A stretch of DNA of 64,000 bases. Source: Ostrinia nubilalis. Its lineage: Eukaryota; Arthropoda; Insecta; Lepidoptera; Crambidae. The stretch covers positions 873,001-937,000 of the forward strand of contig NC_087117.1 of assembly GCF_963855985.1 (NCBI RefSeq). Reading direction: 5' to 3'. The notes beneath the pieces were generated by a model. It did not search any database. It worked only from the letters and a program-made list of their open reading frames with translations, and had not been told where the DNA came from. Positions 10,828-20,756 of the stretch are shown piece after piece. Position 1 is the first letter of the stretch; each line of letters starts with the position of its first letter. The translations under genes and the position numbers were made by a program.

Positions 10828-11240
10828 TGCGACTACGAAGCTAGTGCACTACGACGCCTAGGCTACTACGAATCGTAGTCTGCTACGATGCGTAGTCAGC
10901 TACGATGCGTAGGCGACTACGACAAGTACCCTACTACGACTCAAAGGTGCCTACGACGCGTAGTCAGCTACGACGCGTAGGCGACTACGACGCGAAGGAG
11001 CCTACTACGACGCGTAGTCTGCTACGACTCGTAGCCAACTACGACGTGTAGCTACTACGACAACGAGAAGACAACTACGACCCGAAGGTGACTATGAAGC
11101 GTAGTCTACTACGACGCGTAGGCTGCTACGACGTGTAGACGACCTACTACGGCGCGTAGCCGACTACAACGCGTAGCTTCTACTACGACAACGTGTAGGC
11201 GACTACGAAACAACTACGACGCGTAGTCTACTATGACGCT
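10828..11240. repeat. Minisatellite of near-palindromic CTACGACGCGTAG units
   Basis: About 24 degenerate head-to-tail units of about 17 bp with consensus CTACGACGCGTAG plus a four-base spacer. Each core is close to its own reverse complement (CTACG...CGTAG). It is CpG- and GC-rich in an AT-rich neighbourhood. Reading frames contain stops, so it is not a coding repeat. Unit boundaries were set by eye. Confidence 0.85.
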
Positions 11241-11362
11241 GAGTTTGTCATTCGCCAAGAACAACGGGTTAAATATTGAGCATAAATCTTATTTATTTAC
11301 TTATTGAGAAACTCAACAATAAATTTTTCAATTTACATGGTTGAAAAATGAAATTAGGGATA

Positions 11363-11455
11363 CTTATGCCCGTTTTCACCATCAATAAAATTCCTGTTAT
11401 GTTTTAAATAAACCATAGAGGTCACTAAAATTAGGGATTGATGGTGAAAACGGGG
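11363..11455. mobile_element. MITE with CCGTTTTCACCATCAAT ends
   Basis: Left end GCCCGTTTTCACCATCAAT and right end ATTGATGGTGAAAACGGGG are inverted. A second copy at 51028-51147 interrupts a SINE. Confidence 0.7.
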
Positions 11456-11610
11456 ATTAGTCAATTACTGAGTTTCATAACTGCTACAAATTCTTCATTT
11501 TGTTCGTGGAATCCCAGTACTTTCTTACTTTTTTAAAGTCCTTTTGGACATTCGTCATAATTATATTTTTTTAAATTTGAATAAATAAATATTGGACGTT
11601 GTCTACTCAC

Positions 11611-11719
11611 GGACATTGCCCGCGGGCGGCGTGACCGGAGGGAGCGGCGAGCGTTCGGCGAACGAACGAGCAATGTTCGGTTCGCGAGCGAACATCGAAG
11701 AAGACGATCCTGACGCACT
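11611..11719 (-). CDS. Possible internal coding exon of an unidentified gene
   Basis: On the minus strand an open frame reads SASGSSSSMFAREPNIARSF followed by AERSPLPPVTPPAGNV and ends GTCC|GTGAGTAG, a good donor. The upstream acceptor would be the AG at 11721-11720, but its pyrimidine tract is poor because it falls in an (AAAATC)n run. Composition is far more GC-rich than the surroundings, as expected for an exon. No family is recognised and no partner exon was found. It could equally be a fragment of a transposon ORF. Confidence 0.3.
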
Positions 11720-11883
11720 CTCAAAATCAAAATCAAAAAATCAAATCAAACTCTCTTCAACGACTTTGCACTAAACGGTCTCAATATCATTGTTAATTTA
11801 TACCGAATAGACAATTAATTGTATACAGTCCACTCTTTCATTTAATTAACTTCCACTACACTCACTATCGAAGTAACAGACGT

Positions 11884-11935
11884 GTAGTCCAGCAGTGGAC
11901 GTCATTTGGCTGAAAAGAAAGAAAGAAAGAAAGAA
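11884..11935 (+). mobile_element. Very short RTE-like LINE 3' end with (GAAA)n tail
   Basis: AGTCCAGCAGTGGACGTCAT, TTGGCTGAAA, then GAAAGAAAGAAAGAAA. Only the last 30 bases of the LINE are present. Confidence 0.6.
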
Positions 11936-12133
11936 ATATTGATAATAAATAAATAAATACGTTGTAAATATTGATTGTCTTCTAGCGTATGTCTTGTTGG
12001 TTGTCCTATTAAAAAAAATCATACATTGTGAAACTCTGGCGACTCCACGCCGCTTCTGTCCCGGGACCGCCCGCGGCGACCTCTCACGGCGTCCGTCAGA
12101 AAAGCCCACATTACCCGGGACAATCGAGTGCAT

Positions 12134-12625
12134 AGACTATTAACCACGGCAAATGTTGTGCGCCACTTTAGCCATCGTTTACCCTATACTTAATCGTTGA
12201 ATTATGGTGTAACTATTAGGAAAGTTAGCATTAAAGACTTCTAGCAAAATAAGAGAAAATTAATGCAGAAGAATAAGAAGAAATAAAAAACTATTAAGGA
12301 ATTGAAGAATTAAAATACTCGCAGAACAGAATTCCATAACAATTCGTAATTTTTTTGCAGTTATTACAGGATTTTTGTTTATTTAAATATATAGGTTCCT
12401 TTGACGGATAAAATATCTTATCTACGTGTATTACTTTAGCCTTAATAAGTAGCTAATGTCAAAATCGAAAATCTAACTCGATCTTTATTAACCTAACCTA
12501 ATCTAATTTTGAATTAGTACATTAATAAAATAAATTTCATTAATAATGCTCATAAAGAAACGCTTCAGCCAACTCAGTCAGCACTCTATTGGTTTAAATA
12601 CAATATTTCTAATTTATGATTGTTA
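12134..12625. other. Gene-free AT-rich stretch
   Basis: No ORF, splice pair or recognised repeat. Confidence 0.5.
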
Positions 12626-12777
12626 ATAACGTCCGTATTTACAAACATATGAGATCGCACAGTGCGCGTGGATGCATAGGATGTTACACGAACCAATTAC
12701 AGAGCTCTATTCAACGCTGTGCGTTCGATTTGCTGCTTCACTTAAGCAATTATCGTTTATGAATACGGGAGTTATTC
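12626..12777. mobile_element. MITE, CGTATTCACAAAC family
   Basis: Diverged copy: AACGTCCGTATTTACAAAC at left and GTTTATGAATACGGGAGTT at right, with the CACAGTGCGCGTGGATGCAT core. Confidence 0.65.
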
Positions 12778-12967
12778 CCATTGTAACGTCGAACGTCACT
12801 AAATGCTGACGAAACAAAAAAATAATGAGACATCTTCAACATTTCAGGGAAAAATTATTAGGCAGGTTGGAACACGTTATTATTTTAACGTAATTGTGAA
12901 AACGAACCCCTCATTTTGTATCTTTGCTATTTTTATTCCGTGGAATTCAAATTATATCATCCTATAT

Positions 12968-13098
12968 CGCCACTTCTTCTCACCACCAGCCCATGTTGTC
13001 CCGAAGTGGTGGTAGGGCAAGCTTTATGTATTTGGGACGTGTATAAGACGTGACCTGGAAGGGCTTATGTACTGAATAAACTATTTGAATTTAAATAC
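12968..13098 (+). mobile_element. SINE-like repeat, family B
   Basis: CTTCTTCTCACCACCAGCCC, CCCGAAGTGGTGGTAGGG and tail TACTGAATAAACTATTTGAA, the family order. Confidence 0.6.
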
Positions 13099-13496
13099 AA
13101 GAAATTGCCCGCAGAATTGATAAACTCTAGTGGCAGTGGGCAGGGCACATAGCTCGTAGGGCTGATGGCCGCTGGGGCAGAAAAGGTCTCGAGTGGCGAC
13201 CACGAGCAGGAAGACTTAGTGTGAGCAAGCCAAATGACATCTATTGCTGGACACGGGACTATTCCCACCTCTCGTTCCCACCGCTGCAACTTCTGTGTAG
13301 CCAGGATCTACAGCTTGACCGCCAATAAAAACCCAACCAGTGAAGGTCAAGTTTGTCCACTGCTGGACAACGGCCTCCCCAAGGATTTTCACAACGACCG
13401 GTCCTGAGCTGCCTGCATCCAGGCGCTTCCCGCAAGCTTCACCAGATCGTCAGTCCACCGAGTGGGAGGCCTGCCTACTGAGTCTTCCGGTAATTT
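13099..13496. mobile_element. Mosaic of two RTE-like LINE fragments around repeat R
   Basis: 13099-13222 is a plus-strand LINE piece (GGCAGTGGGCAGGGCACATA...). 13233-13346 is a minus-strand repeat R copy. 13353-13496 is a minus-strand LINE 3' end (CTGCTGGACAACGGCCTCC, GATCGTCAGTCCACCG). The order suggests successive insertions. Confidence 0.7.
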
Positions 13497-13704
13497 GTTG
13501 ATTTTATACTTGACTGACTTTTTATTTCATCAAAAGACAACATCTTTTTACATAATTTCAGCGCGAAATTTCGACTCCATATCACTCAATTTTCCGTTTC
13601 ATTTCAAGACAAAATTGTGGTTTTGACGAATCACATACATAATATTGAAATATTGATAACAGTTTATCACGATCATTTACTTATTCACCCTGAATGTTGT
13701 TAGA

Positions 13705-13945
13705 CTAGCTGTGCCCGCGACTTCGTACGCGTCAAATTAGTTTGAATAATATTGCCCGTTATTGCGACATTTTTCTTTAGGTACTGCTCCGCCCCTATTG
13801 GCCGTAGGGTGATGTTATACAGCCTAAAGCCTTCCTCGATAACTAGGCTATCCAACACAAAAATATTTTTTCAAAACGAACCAGTAGTTCCTGAGATTAG
13901 CGCGTTGAAGCAGACAAACTCCTCAGCTTTATAATATTAAGTAGA
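13705..13945 (-). mobile_element. Helitron-like element, CAGCTAGT-ending family
   Basis: Plus-strand start AGACTAGCTGTGCCCGCGAC, core TACTGCTCCGCCCCTATTGG, right end CAGCTTTATAATATTAAGTA. Same orientation and order as 9133-9366. Confidence 0.65.
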
Positions 13946-14415
13946 GAAGTAGAGATACTTAGTATAGATTTTTTAATAGAACACATTAGGATTAAGATTA
14001 GTGGATTCACTCGACTCTTAGGGTTCCGGGTTCGACCACCGTCCATTTTTGTTATGCTATAACTGTTATCTTCACTTTCTTCTTACCATGACCTTTCGAA
14101 GTGATTAGAGAGAAATTAATGAAGCATTCGTTATTTGTATGAAAGTTTTGATGGTTCCGTACTAATTTATCTGTAGGTACTTATTTATAGTTAGAGTTAA
14201 CAATAAATTGGACATTTTACACTGCGCCTCTAGTCCCAAACTAAGCAAAGCTTGTACTATGGGTACTAGACCGTGGATGTAAACATATTGAAATACTTTT
14301 TTTTAATATCTATTTAGTTATTATCATCATTTCAGCCTTAAGACGTCCACCAACGATTTCCATTCATATTATTTTCAGGATAATTTCGAGATTAAAAATA
14401 AACGTAAATACTGAT
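13946..14415. other. Gene-free stretch
   Basis: A weak tRNA-like B box (GGGTTCGACCACC) near 14027 may be a decayed SINE. Nothing else recognised. Confidence 0.4.
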
Positions 14416-14483
14416 GGATTTCACACTGGATGCGGCCTGCGGTCGGGTCAAAGTGAACGCATCCCGCATCATGTATGAAATTA

Positions 14484-14912
14484 ATATACACAGAACAATG
14501 GTGGCAATGGGCAGGGCACATAGTACGCAGCACTGACGACCGATGGGGCAGCAAGGTTCTGGAGTGAAGGCCACGTACATACCGGAACACGCCACACACG
14601 CCCACCCATAAGGTGGACCGTCGACCTGATAAAGGTAGCAGGAAGGCGCTGGATCAAAGTCAAAGTCAAAAGTCAAAATTTCTTTATTTGTTTGGACTAA
14701 TAAATAGTTCTTACAAATCGTCATTTTGCTCTTAAGGAGCCTCTACATGTCTCATAATCTTTTTACCCTACCAGCGCTTCGAGACCAACATTTGGCAAGT
14801 GCTGAGAAGAAGATGACGGATGCAGGCCGCTACCAACCGGGTGATGTGGAAATCATTGGGGGAGGCCTACGTTCAGCAGTGGACGTCCTGTGGCTGAAAT
14901 GATGATGATGAC
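14484..14912 (+). mobile_element. RTE-like LINE 3' fragment split by a SINE
   Basis: Left half 14484-14654 ends GGCGCTGGAT and right half 14818-14912 resumes GGATGCAGGCCGCTACC. Joining them across the insert restores the order seen in other copies. The interrupting SINE is described at 14655-14817. GGAT at 14651-14654 and 14818-14821 is the target duplication. Confidence 0.8.
14655..14817 (-). mobile_element. SINE-like repeat, family B, inserted in a LINE fragment
   Basis: Minus orientation: (AAAGTC)n tail at left, then ATTTCTTTATTTG, TTACCCTACCAGCGCTTCGA and AAGTGCTGAGAAGAAG. Flanked by the 4-bp direct repeat GGAT. Confidence 0.75.
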
Positions 14913-15204
14913 ATAAAATAAAAGTGTTCATTTCACTAATTTCGTCAAATGGTTTACACTAATTTCTACGGCACCCTAAAAAACTCCATTTGTATGCGAG
15001 ATACTCGTCGTTGACGTAAGAAATTCCTTTTTTCTTAAGTTATGATACTTTAATAGACATTATTAGATGCATTCTTGACCTTCAGTTGAAAGTTACGACT
15101 GGTCCAGCGCTTAACTCTGTCAGTGGCTGAGTATCATTGACATAATTATTATGACGTGACAGAGCATATTTTTTATTTTTTTTTATTTATCGGCACCCAA
15201 ACCT

Positions 15205-15680
15205 CTCTGGGAGTCAAAGTCAAAGTCAAAATTTCTTTATTTGAAAGAAAGAAAGAAACATTTATTGCCATGGACATCACAGAAGACAAAAGATGTAAAT
15301 AATAGAAAAAAAAGTAAATAAGACATAGGTGACATAAAAAATACAATGAAAGTGAAAGTAAACTGAGCAGTGCCACCCTGTCGCACAGCGATGTCCATCG
15401 CAATGGGACCCCACTCAGCATATGCCGTGGCCCCCGGTGAGGGAGGCCACGACGCTGGTTTTCAGTGTGCCCCATGCCGAGTGGGAGTCACGGACACTAT
15501 TATTGCATAGACTATTATAATAGTGCTTACAAATCGTCAAATATTTTGCTCATAAGAAGCCTCTACATGTCTCATAATCTTTTTACCCTACCAGCGCTTC
15601 GAGACCAACATTTGGTAAGTGCTGAGAAGAAGCGCCGCAACAAACTCAGTCACCACTGTCTGCCGGTTAATATAAATAAA
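15205..15680 (-). mobile_element. SINE family B split by a second repeat (family G)
   Basis: The family B pieces 15205-15237 and about 15510-15680 are separated by 15238-15495, a repeat that begins (GAAA)n and contains CACAGCGATGTCCATCGCAA, CACTCAGCATATGCCGTGGC and TTTTCAGTGTGCCCCATGCC. The same insert occurs at 40444-40733, so it is an independent family (G). Confidence 0.7.
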
Positions 15681-15727
15681 TAAAGGTTTATTTCTGCCAA
15701 TGTCGAGTGAAAAATTGACATAATATT

Positions 15728-15897
15728 TTGGTGTCTACTCTATTTGTGCGTGTATGAGGGTCCATAAGATAAAAGAAACGTACACTTTAGATGATGATTT
15801 ATTAGACACTGACTTGTCACATAAGATCTCAAACAGTTTTGTATAACGCTTTACATAATAGGAATACGTATGAGTAATCTCGCTAATGCCCGCTACA
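15728..15897 (-). repeat. 3' LTR of the Gypsy-like element
   Basis: The LTR starts TGTAGCGGGCATTAGC on the minus strand and matches 17789-17958 over its full length. Confidence 0.9.
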
Positions 15898-16143
15898 ATA
15901 CATCCCCCTTTCTTAAAAATAAAATACATGGTTACATAGATGGTTAAAAATACAATACCTATTCAATTGCTTTAATTAAAAGATAACACTTTTTCAAATA
16001 AGTAATAGTTAATAATAGGTACCTACATACATGAGTATACATAAACGAGTAGATACACAAAATACGATTACACAAATAACTTTTTTTTTAAATTTGCGCA
16101 CTTTTGGAACTTTGCACTTTCACTTTTTCACTTTACACTATCA

Positions 16144-16443
16144 CTAATGTTGTGTGTGCTGGGCGTGAGGGGAGTGGCTGATGAAGCCTGACTCTCCTCT
16201 GCGTACTGCTAGCACAGGAAGTTCTTGAAGTTCTCTCCTTACGTATCTTCCATAGTTTCTTTTCACTCTCTTCCAATAGAAATAAGCGATAATTATGATG
16301 ATGAAAATGGTAATAAATATCAGGTAAAATTCCATTCTCTCTCTATCCATTTGTGTAGCGGCGGCAGCGGCGGCACTATTTCCGGCTCCGGTTTGGGCAA
16401 TTATGATTTTTTCGTCAGCAACTTTACTTTGACTTTTTCCCAT
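16144..16443 (-). CDS. Small accessory ORF: N-myristoylation-type start and one membrane segment
   Basis: This is a 99-residue ORF if translation starts at the Met at 16443. The frame also has an earlier Met at 16458, but the later start gives MGKSQSKV, a good N-myristoylation context (Gly2, Ser4, basic residue following). Next come an alanine run (residues about 24-29), a hydrophobic segment of about 19 residues (39-57) rich in Ile and Phe, then a basic KRVKRNYGRYVRR stretch that would lie on the cytoplasmic side. It sits between the integrase ORF and the 3' LTR, where some LTR elements carry an envelope gene, but it is far too short for an envelope protein and has no cysteines. The function is unknown. 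Confidence 0.6.
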   Translation of the reverse strand: MGKSQSKVADEKIIIAQTGAGNSAAAAAATQMDRERMEFYLIFITIFIIIIIAYFYWKRVKRNYGRYVRRELQELPVLAVRRGESGFISHSPHAQHTQH

Positions 16444-16478
16444 TGTAGATAAAATCAATTAGCAAAAGTGATTCGTGA

Positions 16479-17720
16479 TTACGGGGCGAAGCGCACAACA
16501 GGTTTGACTATTCGTCCCGATCTAGTGACTTTGGGCTCATTGTTTACATTCGTCGTTGCCTTATTTGTCGCAACGGGATCATCGGGTAGCACGACCTTAT
16601 TTGTCGCGTTCGCTTGTTCATCAATCTCTAGCATAAATGCAGGTTTCAATCGATCAATACTAATTATTTTCTCTGTCTCTCCTTGCAATATTTTAAAATA
16701 TTTATCAGTCTTGCAAATAACCTTATACGGACCTGTGTAAGGTTGCGTTAAGGGTTTAGTCACTGAATCACATCGGACAAATACGTAGTTGCACTCATGT
16801 AACTCTGGATGTACAAACATTTTTCCTTGTTTAACATTTCGCTTAGGCACAGATGACAAGTTAACTATCTTGTTTCGTAACTCCTTTAAAAAATCAGGGC
16901 TATTGGAAATTTCTCGCGTATTCGGCTGGAAGAAATCTCCCGGTAGTCTAATGGTTTCTCCGTATACCATCTCGGCTGCGCTTATCTGAGTATCTTGTCT
17001 TATGCTTGCTCGTAACCCTAGCAATGCTGATGGTAACTCTGATACCCAGTGCTCTGTGTTTCCTCTACACATAAGTGCTGCTTTCAAAGAGCGATGCCAG
17101 CGTTCCACCATACCGTTCGCTTGAGGGTGGTACGCGGTAGTTCTTAATTTCAAAATGCCCATTCTTTTCGACAGTTGGTTGAATAATGTAGACTCAAATT
17201 GTCGACCTTGGTCTGTCGTTAAACGCAAGGGACATCCAAAACGTGCAATCCATCCTGAGTAAATAATATCGGCAACTGTCTCAGCGGTAATATCCTTAAC
17301 AGGATAAGCCTCTGGCCAACCTGTGGCTCTGTCTATCATAGTTACTAGGTATCGATAACCATTGCAGTAAGATAGTGGACCCACAATGTCCATGTGTAGA
17401 TGTTCAAATCTGTCACTATTTTGGAATTTTCCTAGTGGTGATACAGTATGTCTTTGAACTTTGGACTTCTGACATTCAAGGCATGACTTAGTCCAAATCG
17501 AGATGTCTTTGTTCATTCCTTTCCAGAAAAATCGATCGGTGATCATCTTGCGTGTTGTACGTATGCTTGGGTGGCTTATTTCGTGTATGGCTTTGAAAGC
17601 TGATACGCGAAACGCTTGTGTCAAATATGGTCGGGCCGCTTCTCTAGAAACTTCGCAGTAAATCGGGATGATGCAATTTGGAATAGATATTTGTTTAAAG
17701 TGTAATGTCCTCGATTGCAT
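16479..17720 (-). CDS. Gypsy-like integrase, C-terminal part of pol (413 aa)
   Basis: Inserts retrotransposon DNA copies into the genome. Visible features: HHCC zinc-binding domain with H46, H50, C80 and C83; catalytic core with D111 (HMDIVGPL), D170 (TTDQGRQFES) and E206 (QANGMVERWHR). D170 and E206 are 35 residues apart, the DD35E spacing. After the core, SAAEMVYGE and the basic tail RSGRIVKPVVRFAP are usual for Gypsy pol ends. The frame is open upstream of the first Met almost to the primer-binding site (LAREQSNDAELKNL precedes it), so the ORF is the tail of a polyprotein whose front was deleted. All catalytic residues survive, so the deletion looks recent. It overlaps no host gene. Confidence 0.9.
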   Translation of the reverse strand: MQSRTLHFKQISIPNCIIPIYCEVSREAARPYLTQAFRVSAFKAIHEISHPSIRTTRKMITDRFFWKGMNKDISIWTKSCLECQKSKVQRHTVSPLGKFQNSDRFEHLHMDIVGPLSYCNGYRYLVTMIDRATGWPEAYPVKDITAETVADIIYSGWIARFGCPLRLTTDQGRQFESTLFNQLSKRMGILKLRTTAYHPQANGMVERWHRSLKAALMCRGNTEHWVSELPSALLGLRASIRQDTQISAAEMVYGETIRLPGDFFQPNTREISNSPDFLKELRNKIVNLSSVPKRNVKQGKMFVHPELHECNYVFVRCDSVTKPLTQPYTGPYKVICKTDKYFKILQGETEKIISIDRLKPAFMLEIDEQANATNKVVLPDDPVATNKATTNVNNEPKVTRSGRIVKPVVRFAP

Positions 17721-17788
17721 CAGGTTTTTTAATTCAGCATCGTTACTTTGTTCTCGGGCTAATTTTGATGTTGGTCGGGGTCACCACT

Positions 17789-17958
17789 TTGGTGTCTACT
17801 CTATTTGTGCGTGTATGAGGGTCCATAAGATAAAAGAAACGTACACTTTAGATGATGATTTATTAGACACTGACTTGTCACATAAGATCTCAAACAGTTT
17901 TGTATAACGCTTTACATAATAGGAATACGTATGAGTAATCTCGCTAATGCCCGCTACA
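17789..17958 (-). repeat. 5' LTR of the Gypsy-like element
   Basis: Matches 15728-15897. The primer-binding-like site follows directly on the minus strand. Confidence 0.9.
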
Positions 17959-17963
17959 ATATT

Positions 17964-18360
17964 ATCAATAGAACGTGGGTGTTTTAGTTCTATTGATTTT
18001 TCATGGATTCCGTGGAGTTAAGTATGCCCGTTACAGGTTTCAAGACGCTACCGGGTCCAAAGCGGGTTGTTCATACGACAACCCACTCGACACTCGATGC
18101 GCGCTCAAATTCGAAGTGTTCAATGTTTTTTTATTATTTGGTACAAAATTTGTACACTAAAGTCCATTAAATAATAAGTTGAAACCATTAAAACAGATCG
18201 ACCATGCTTCCCGTTCAACTACCCTCCACGGAATCCGAGCATATTATAAATCTGAAGACCAGATCTTCTAGCTGATGTTTGACGTTACAAAAACACCCTC
18301 CCGTGTCCCTCTCATACCTCAGGCACTGGCTGAGCTTTTCGCTAGACCTATAAAAACTCG
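17964..18360. other. Gene-free stretch with a short fold-back pair
   Basis: GGATTCCGTGGAG (about 18004) and CTCCACGGAATCC (about 18223) are inverted and about 220 bp apart, a likely old MITE. 18290-18350 carries a fragment of the AGGTCTAG MITE family (CACCCTCCCGTG, CATACCTCAGGCACTG). Confidence 0.45.
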
Positions 18361-18505
18361 TATTGTAAAAAGGAAAAATTTGATTGTTTGTTTGTATTGA
18401 ATATCCTCGAAAACTACTGGACCGATTTTAAAAATTCTTTCACCATTAGAATTTTACATTATTTTTGAAGAACATAGGCAATACGAAGTTCGCTGGGTCA
18501 GCTAG
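18361..18505 (+). mobile_element. Helitron-like element, CAGCTAGT-ending, second type
   Basis: Ends ACGAAGTTCGCTGGGTCAGC TAG|T. Contains ACTACTGGACCGATTTTAAA and CTTTCACCATTAGAATT. A related truncated copy lies at 21460-21600. The next Helitron-like element starts immediately after the CTAG. Confidence 0.6.
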
Positions 18506-18689
18506 TCCAAATTATAAAACTCAAAATATACAACATCAACGCACAGCCCAAACCACTGGACGGATCGGGCTGAAATTTGGCATGCAGGTAGATGTTATGA
18601 CGTAGGCATCCGCTAAGAAAGGATTTTACAAAACTCCACCCCTAAGGGGGTAAAACGGGATCCACGCGTACGAAGTCGACGGCCGCTAG
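18506..18689 (+). mobile_element. Helitron-like element, CGGCCGCTAG-ending, in tandem
   Basis: Starts TCCAAATTATAAAAC right after the preceding CTAG and ends TACGAAGTCGACGGCCGCTA G|T. This is the second tandem Helitron pair in the window. Confidence 0.65.
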
Positions 18690-18914
18690 TTAAAGATAAA
18701 TAAGCTACATGTTTATATTGAACCTCCAATCCTCTATTGGTATTTTCGTGAATTTGTGAAAGCTTCGTCTCCTAAGCTTTAGCACCGGAAGCTTTTCATT
18801 CGCTAGTCGGATTAGCTAAGTAAGCACATGATTACAAAGGCCCACTCTACGTAGAGTTGTGTTACTAAACATACTTCATTTTATGTAGGCATTATTTCGT
18901 ATGAAATTACTATA

Positions 18915-19152
18915 GACACACATAGTACGCAGAACTGACGGCCGATGGGGCAGCAAGGTTCTGGAGTGGAGGCAACGTACCAGAAAATGCAGCGTGGGAC
19001 GTCCACCCACAAGGTAGACCGACGACATCATAAAGGTAGTAAGAAGGCGCTGGATGCAGGCCGCTACCAACTGGGCGATGTGGAAATCATTGGGGGAGGC
19101 CTATGTTCAGCAGTGGACGTCCTATGGCTGAAATGATGAAAGATGATGATGA
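18915..19152 (+). mobile_element. RTE-like LINE, 3' end fragment
   Basis: From ACATAGTACGCAGAACTGAC through GGGGCAGCAAGGTTCTGGAG to the tail AAATGATGAAAGATGATGAT. Stops interrupt the frame. Confidence 0.8.
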
Positions 19153-19794
19153 TTGATTGTCCCTTAGTTATCTTAGGTAGTAGCATTGGGCAAGTATATT
19201 CTTCGCAATGTACAAAACTTTTCACATTTGTACGGTTTCTTAGGCACATTTAGAAATTTGATGTACGTAGGTTATTCTATACGAATCCAGAAAAAGAAAA
19301 GTTTATTGTATATTACAGGAAATACGATAGGTGATCTATTAAAGTTTTATTTTGTTTGTAGAGGACTTACGTTACTTTTTGAGGTATAAAATCGTACAAG
19401 TAAAATAAATTAGGAAAATAGGCCGTATCAAATTGGATACCTACACCATTATTGTGAACTAAATTTTCTCTATTCCATTTAATCTCGACTGTAACTTTTT
19501 CATTAAACTGCTAACTGAATCAATAAGTAAGTAAAATGATGCTTTAAACTTATTTGATTAATTATTTTGATTATTTTAATTATTACTGTACTTATTATTA
19601 TTCTGTGTTATTACGATGGTAAATGAGGTATTCATACCGGGTGGTGGTGTTGGTAGATTTAAAAGTAGGTGGTACATAACTAGAATTGCTAAAAGTTTTT
19701 AAAGTCGTATTACCTAAACTTTTTTACTAATTTTAGAATATAGTTACTTTCATGACTTTTAAGCCAAAAGTTAGTGGGTTTTTTTAGTTCCTTA
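19153..19794. other. Gene-free AT-rich stretch
   Basis: No ORF or repeat recognised. Confidence 0.5.
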
Positions 19795-20045
19795 TAGTCC
19801 AACGATTCTGAAACGTCAAGTAGCAAATAACAAGTATTGATATAAAGCGCCCTCCTTTAAATTTTTTTTCGTTCAAACCCATGTTTATTTATTTATTTAA
19901 TGGGACAGTTATTTACAATTAATTTACAATGAACTAAGAAATTAAAAACTTTGTACAAAAGTAAAATTAATAAGGTTATTAATCCAGTATTGATAGTAGC
20001 GCCCTCCTAACAATCATAGCTGGGACGGTTCATTGTTGGACATCT
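19795..20045. repeat. Diverged copies of the TAGCGCCCTCCT repeat
   Basis: TATAGTCCAACGATTCTG and GATAGTAGCGCCCTCCTAAC...GGGACGGTTCATTG resemble the 29738-29908 and 51374-51548 repeat, interrupted by A/T-rich sequence. Confidence 0.4.
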
Positions 20046-20380
20046 ACAAGTATACGTATGTACTACAGATGTTTTTAAATCATTGTTTTTTCGTAGAGTT
20101 AGCAATCAAAAACAAGTTGTTTGCGTGGAGCTAACTGTCTTGTTTGCCCACAACTTGGATCCTTAACTTTTACGTACTTTTAATGCTCTTCATTAGTCTA
20201 GTACGGTAGAGACTTTAATGTAAGAATCTACGAAGCTATACCTACATCTAGTATGTTACAGTATTTGTCATACCTCAGCAATCCCACAGGACTATTGTTG
20301 ATATCTTTTTGCTACAATATTAATTTGTCCCATAATGTTGTCCCGAAGTGGGGTAGGGAAAGATTGAGATACATACGTTT

Positions 20381-20524
20381 TCATTCATAAACGATGCTTG
20401 CTTAAGTGAAGCAGCAAATCAAACGCATAGCGTTGAATAGAGCTCTGTGATTGGTTCGTGTGTCACCCTGTGCGTCCACGCGCACTGTGAGACCTCATAA
20501 TAATGTTTGTGAATACGGGCGTAA
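20381..20524. mobile_element. MITE, CGTATTCACAAAC family
   Basis: Core ATTCATAAACGATGCTTGCT, GCGTCCACGCGCACTGTGAG and right end GTTTGTGAATACGGGCGTAA. A SINE family B fragment (GTCCCGAAGTGGGGTAGGG) lies just to the left. Confidence 0.7.
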
Positions 20525-20756
20525 ACTTCGAATTAAGTAAGTTACCTATTAAAAATTCCTTGATATTTTAAAATAAAATTACCTATAACTGAACGTCCGA
20601 GGCACTGACCGCAGGAAATATTGCATCGTTTTTAAATGTAGCCATTTTATTAAGGAAATGCTCACATTATTTTTATAATTAAACTTAGCAAGATAAGTAA
20701 GTCTTGTACATTATAAGTACATTGTATAAATGTAGTGTAGGTAAACCTTCTCGATG

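Larger units (their letters stand above)
15728..17963 (-). mobile_element. Internally deleted Gypsy-like LTR retrotransposon, minus orientation
   Basis: LTRs at 15728-15897 and 17789-17958 (about 170 bp) look identical by eye; on the minus strand they start TGTAGCGGGC and end ACACCA(A). ATATT flanks both outer edges (15723-15727, 17959-17963) and is the likely 5-bp duplication. A primer-binding-like TGGTGACCCCGAC lies at 17786-17774 next to the 5' LTR, and a purine tract AAAGGGGGATGTAT at 15911-15898 lies next to the 3' LTR. Gag, protease, reverse transcriptase and RNase H are missing; integrase and a small downstream ORF remain. Confidence 0.9.

Noticed and set aside
10828..11240. CRISPR-like array or coding tandem repeat
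   Set aside because: Units are degenerate, have no unique spacers of constant length, and all frames contain stops; a minisatellite is the better description.
16225..16740. Plus-strand ORFs opposite the Gypsy integrase and accessory ORF
   Set aside because: Antisense shadows of the minus-strand retrotransposon genes.
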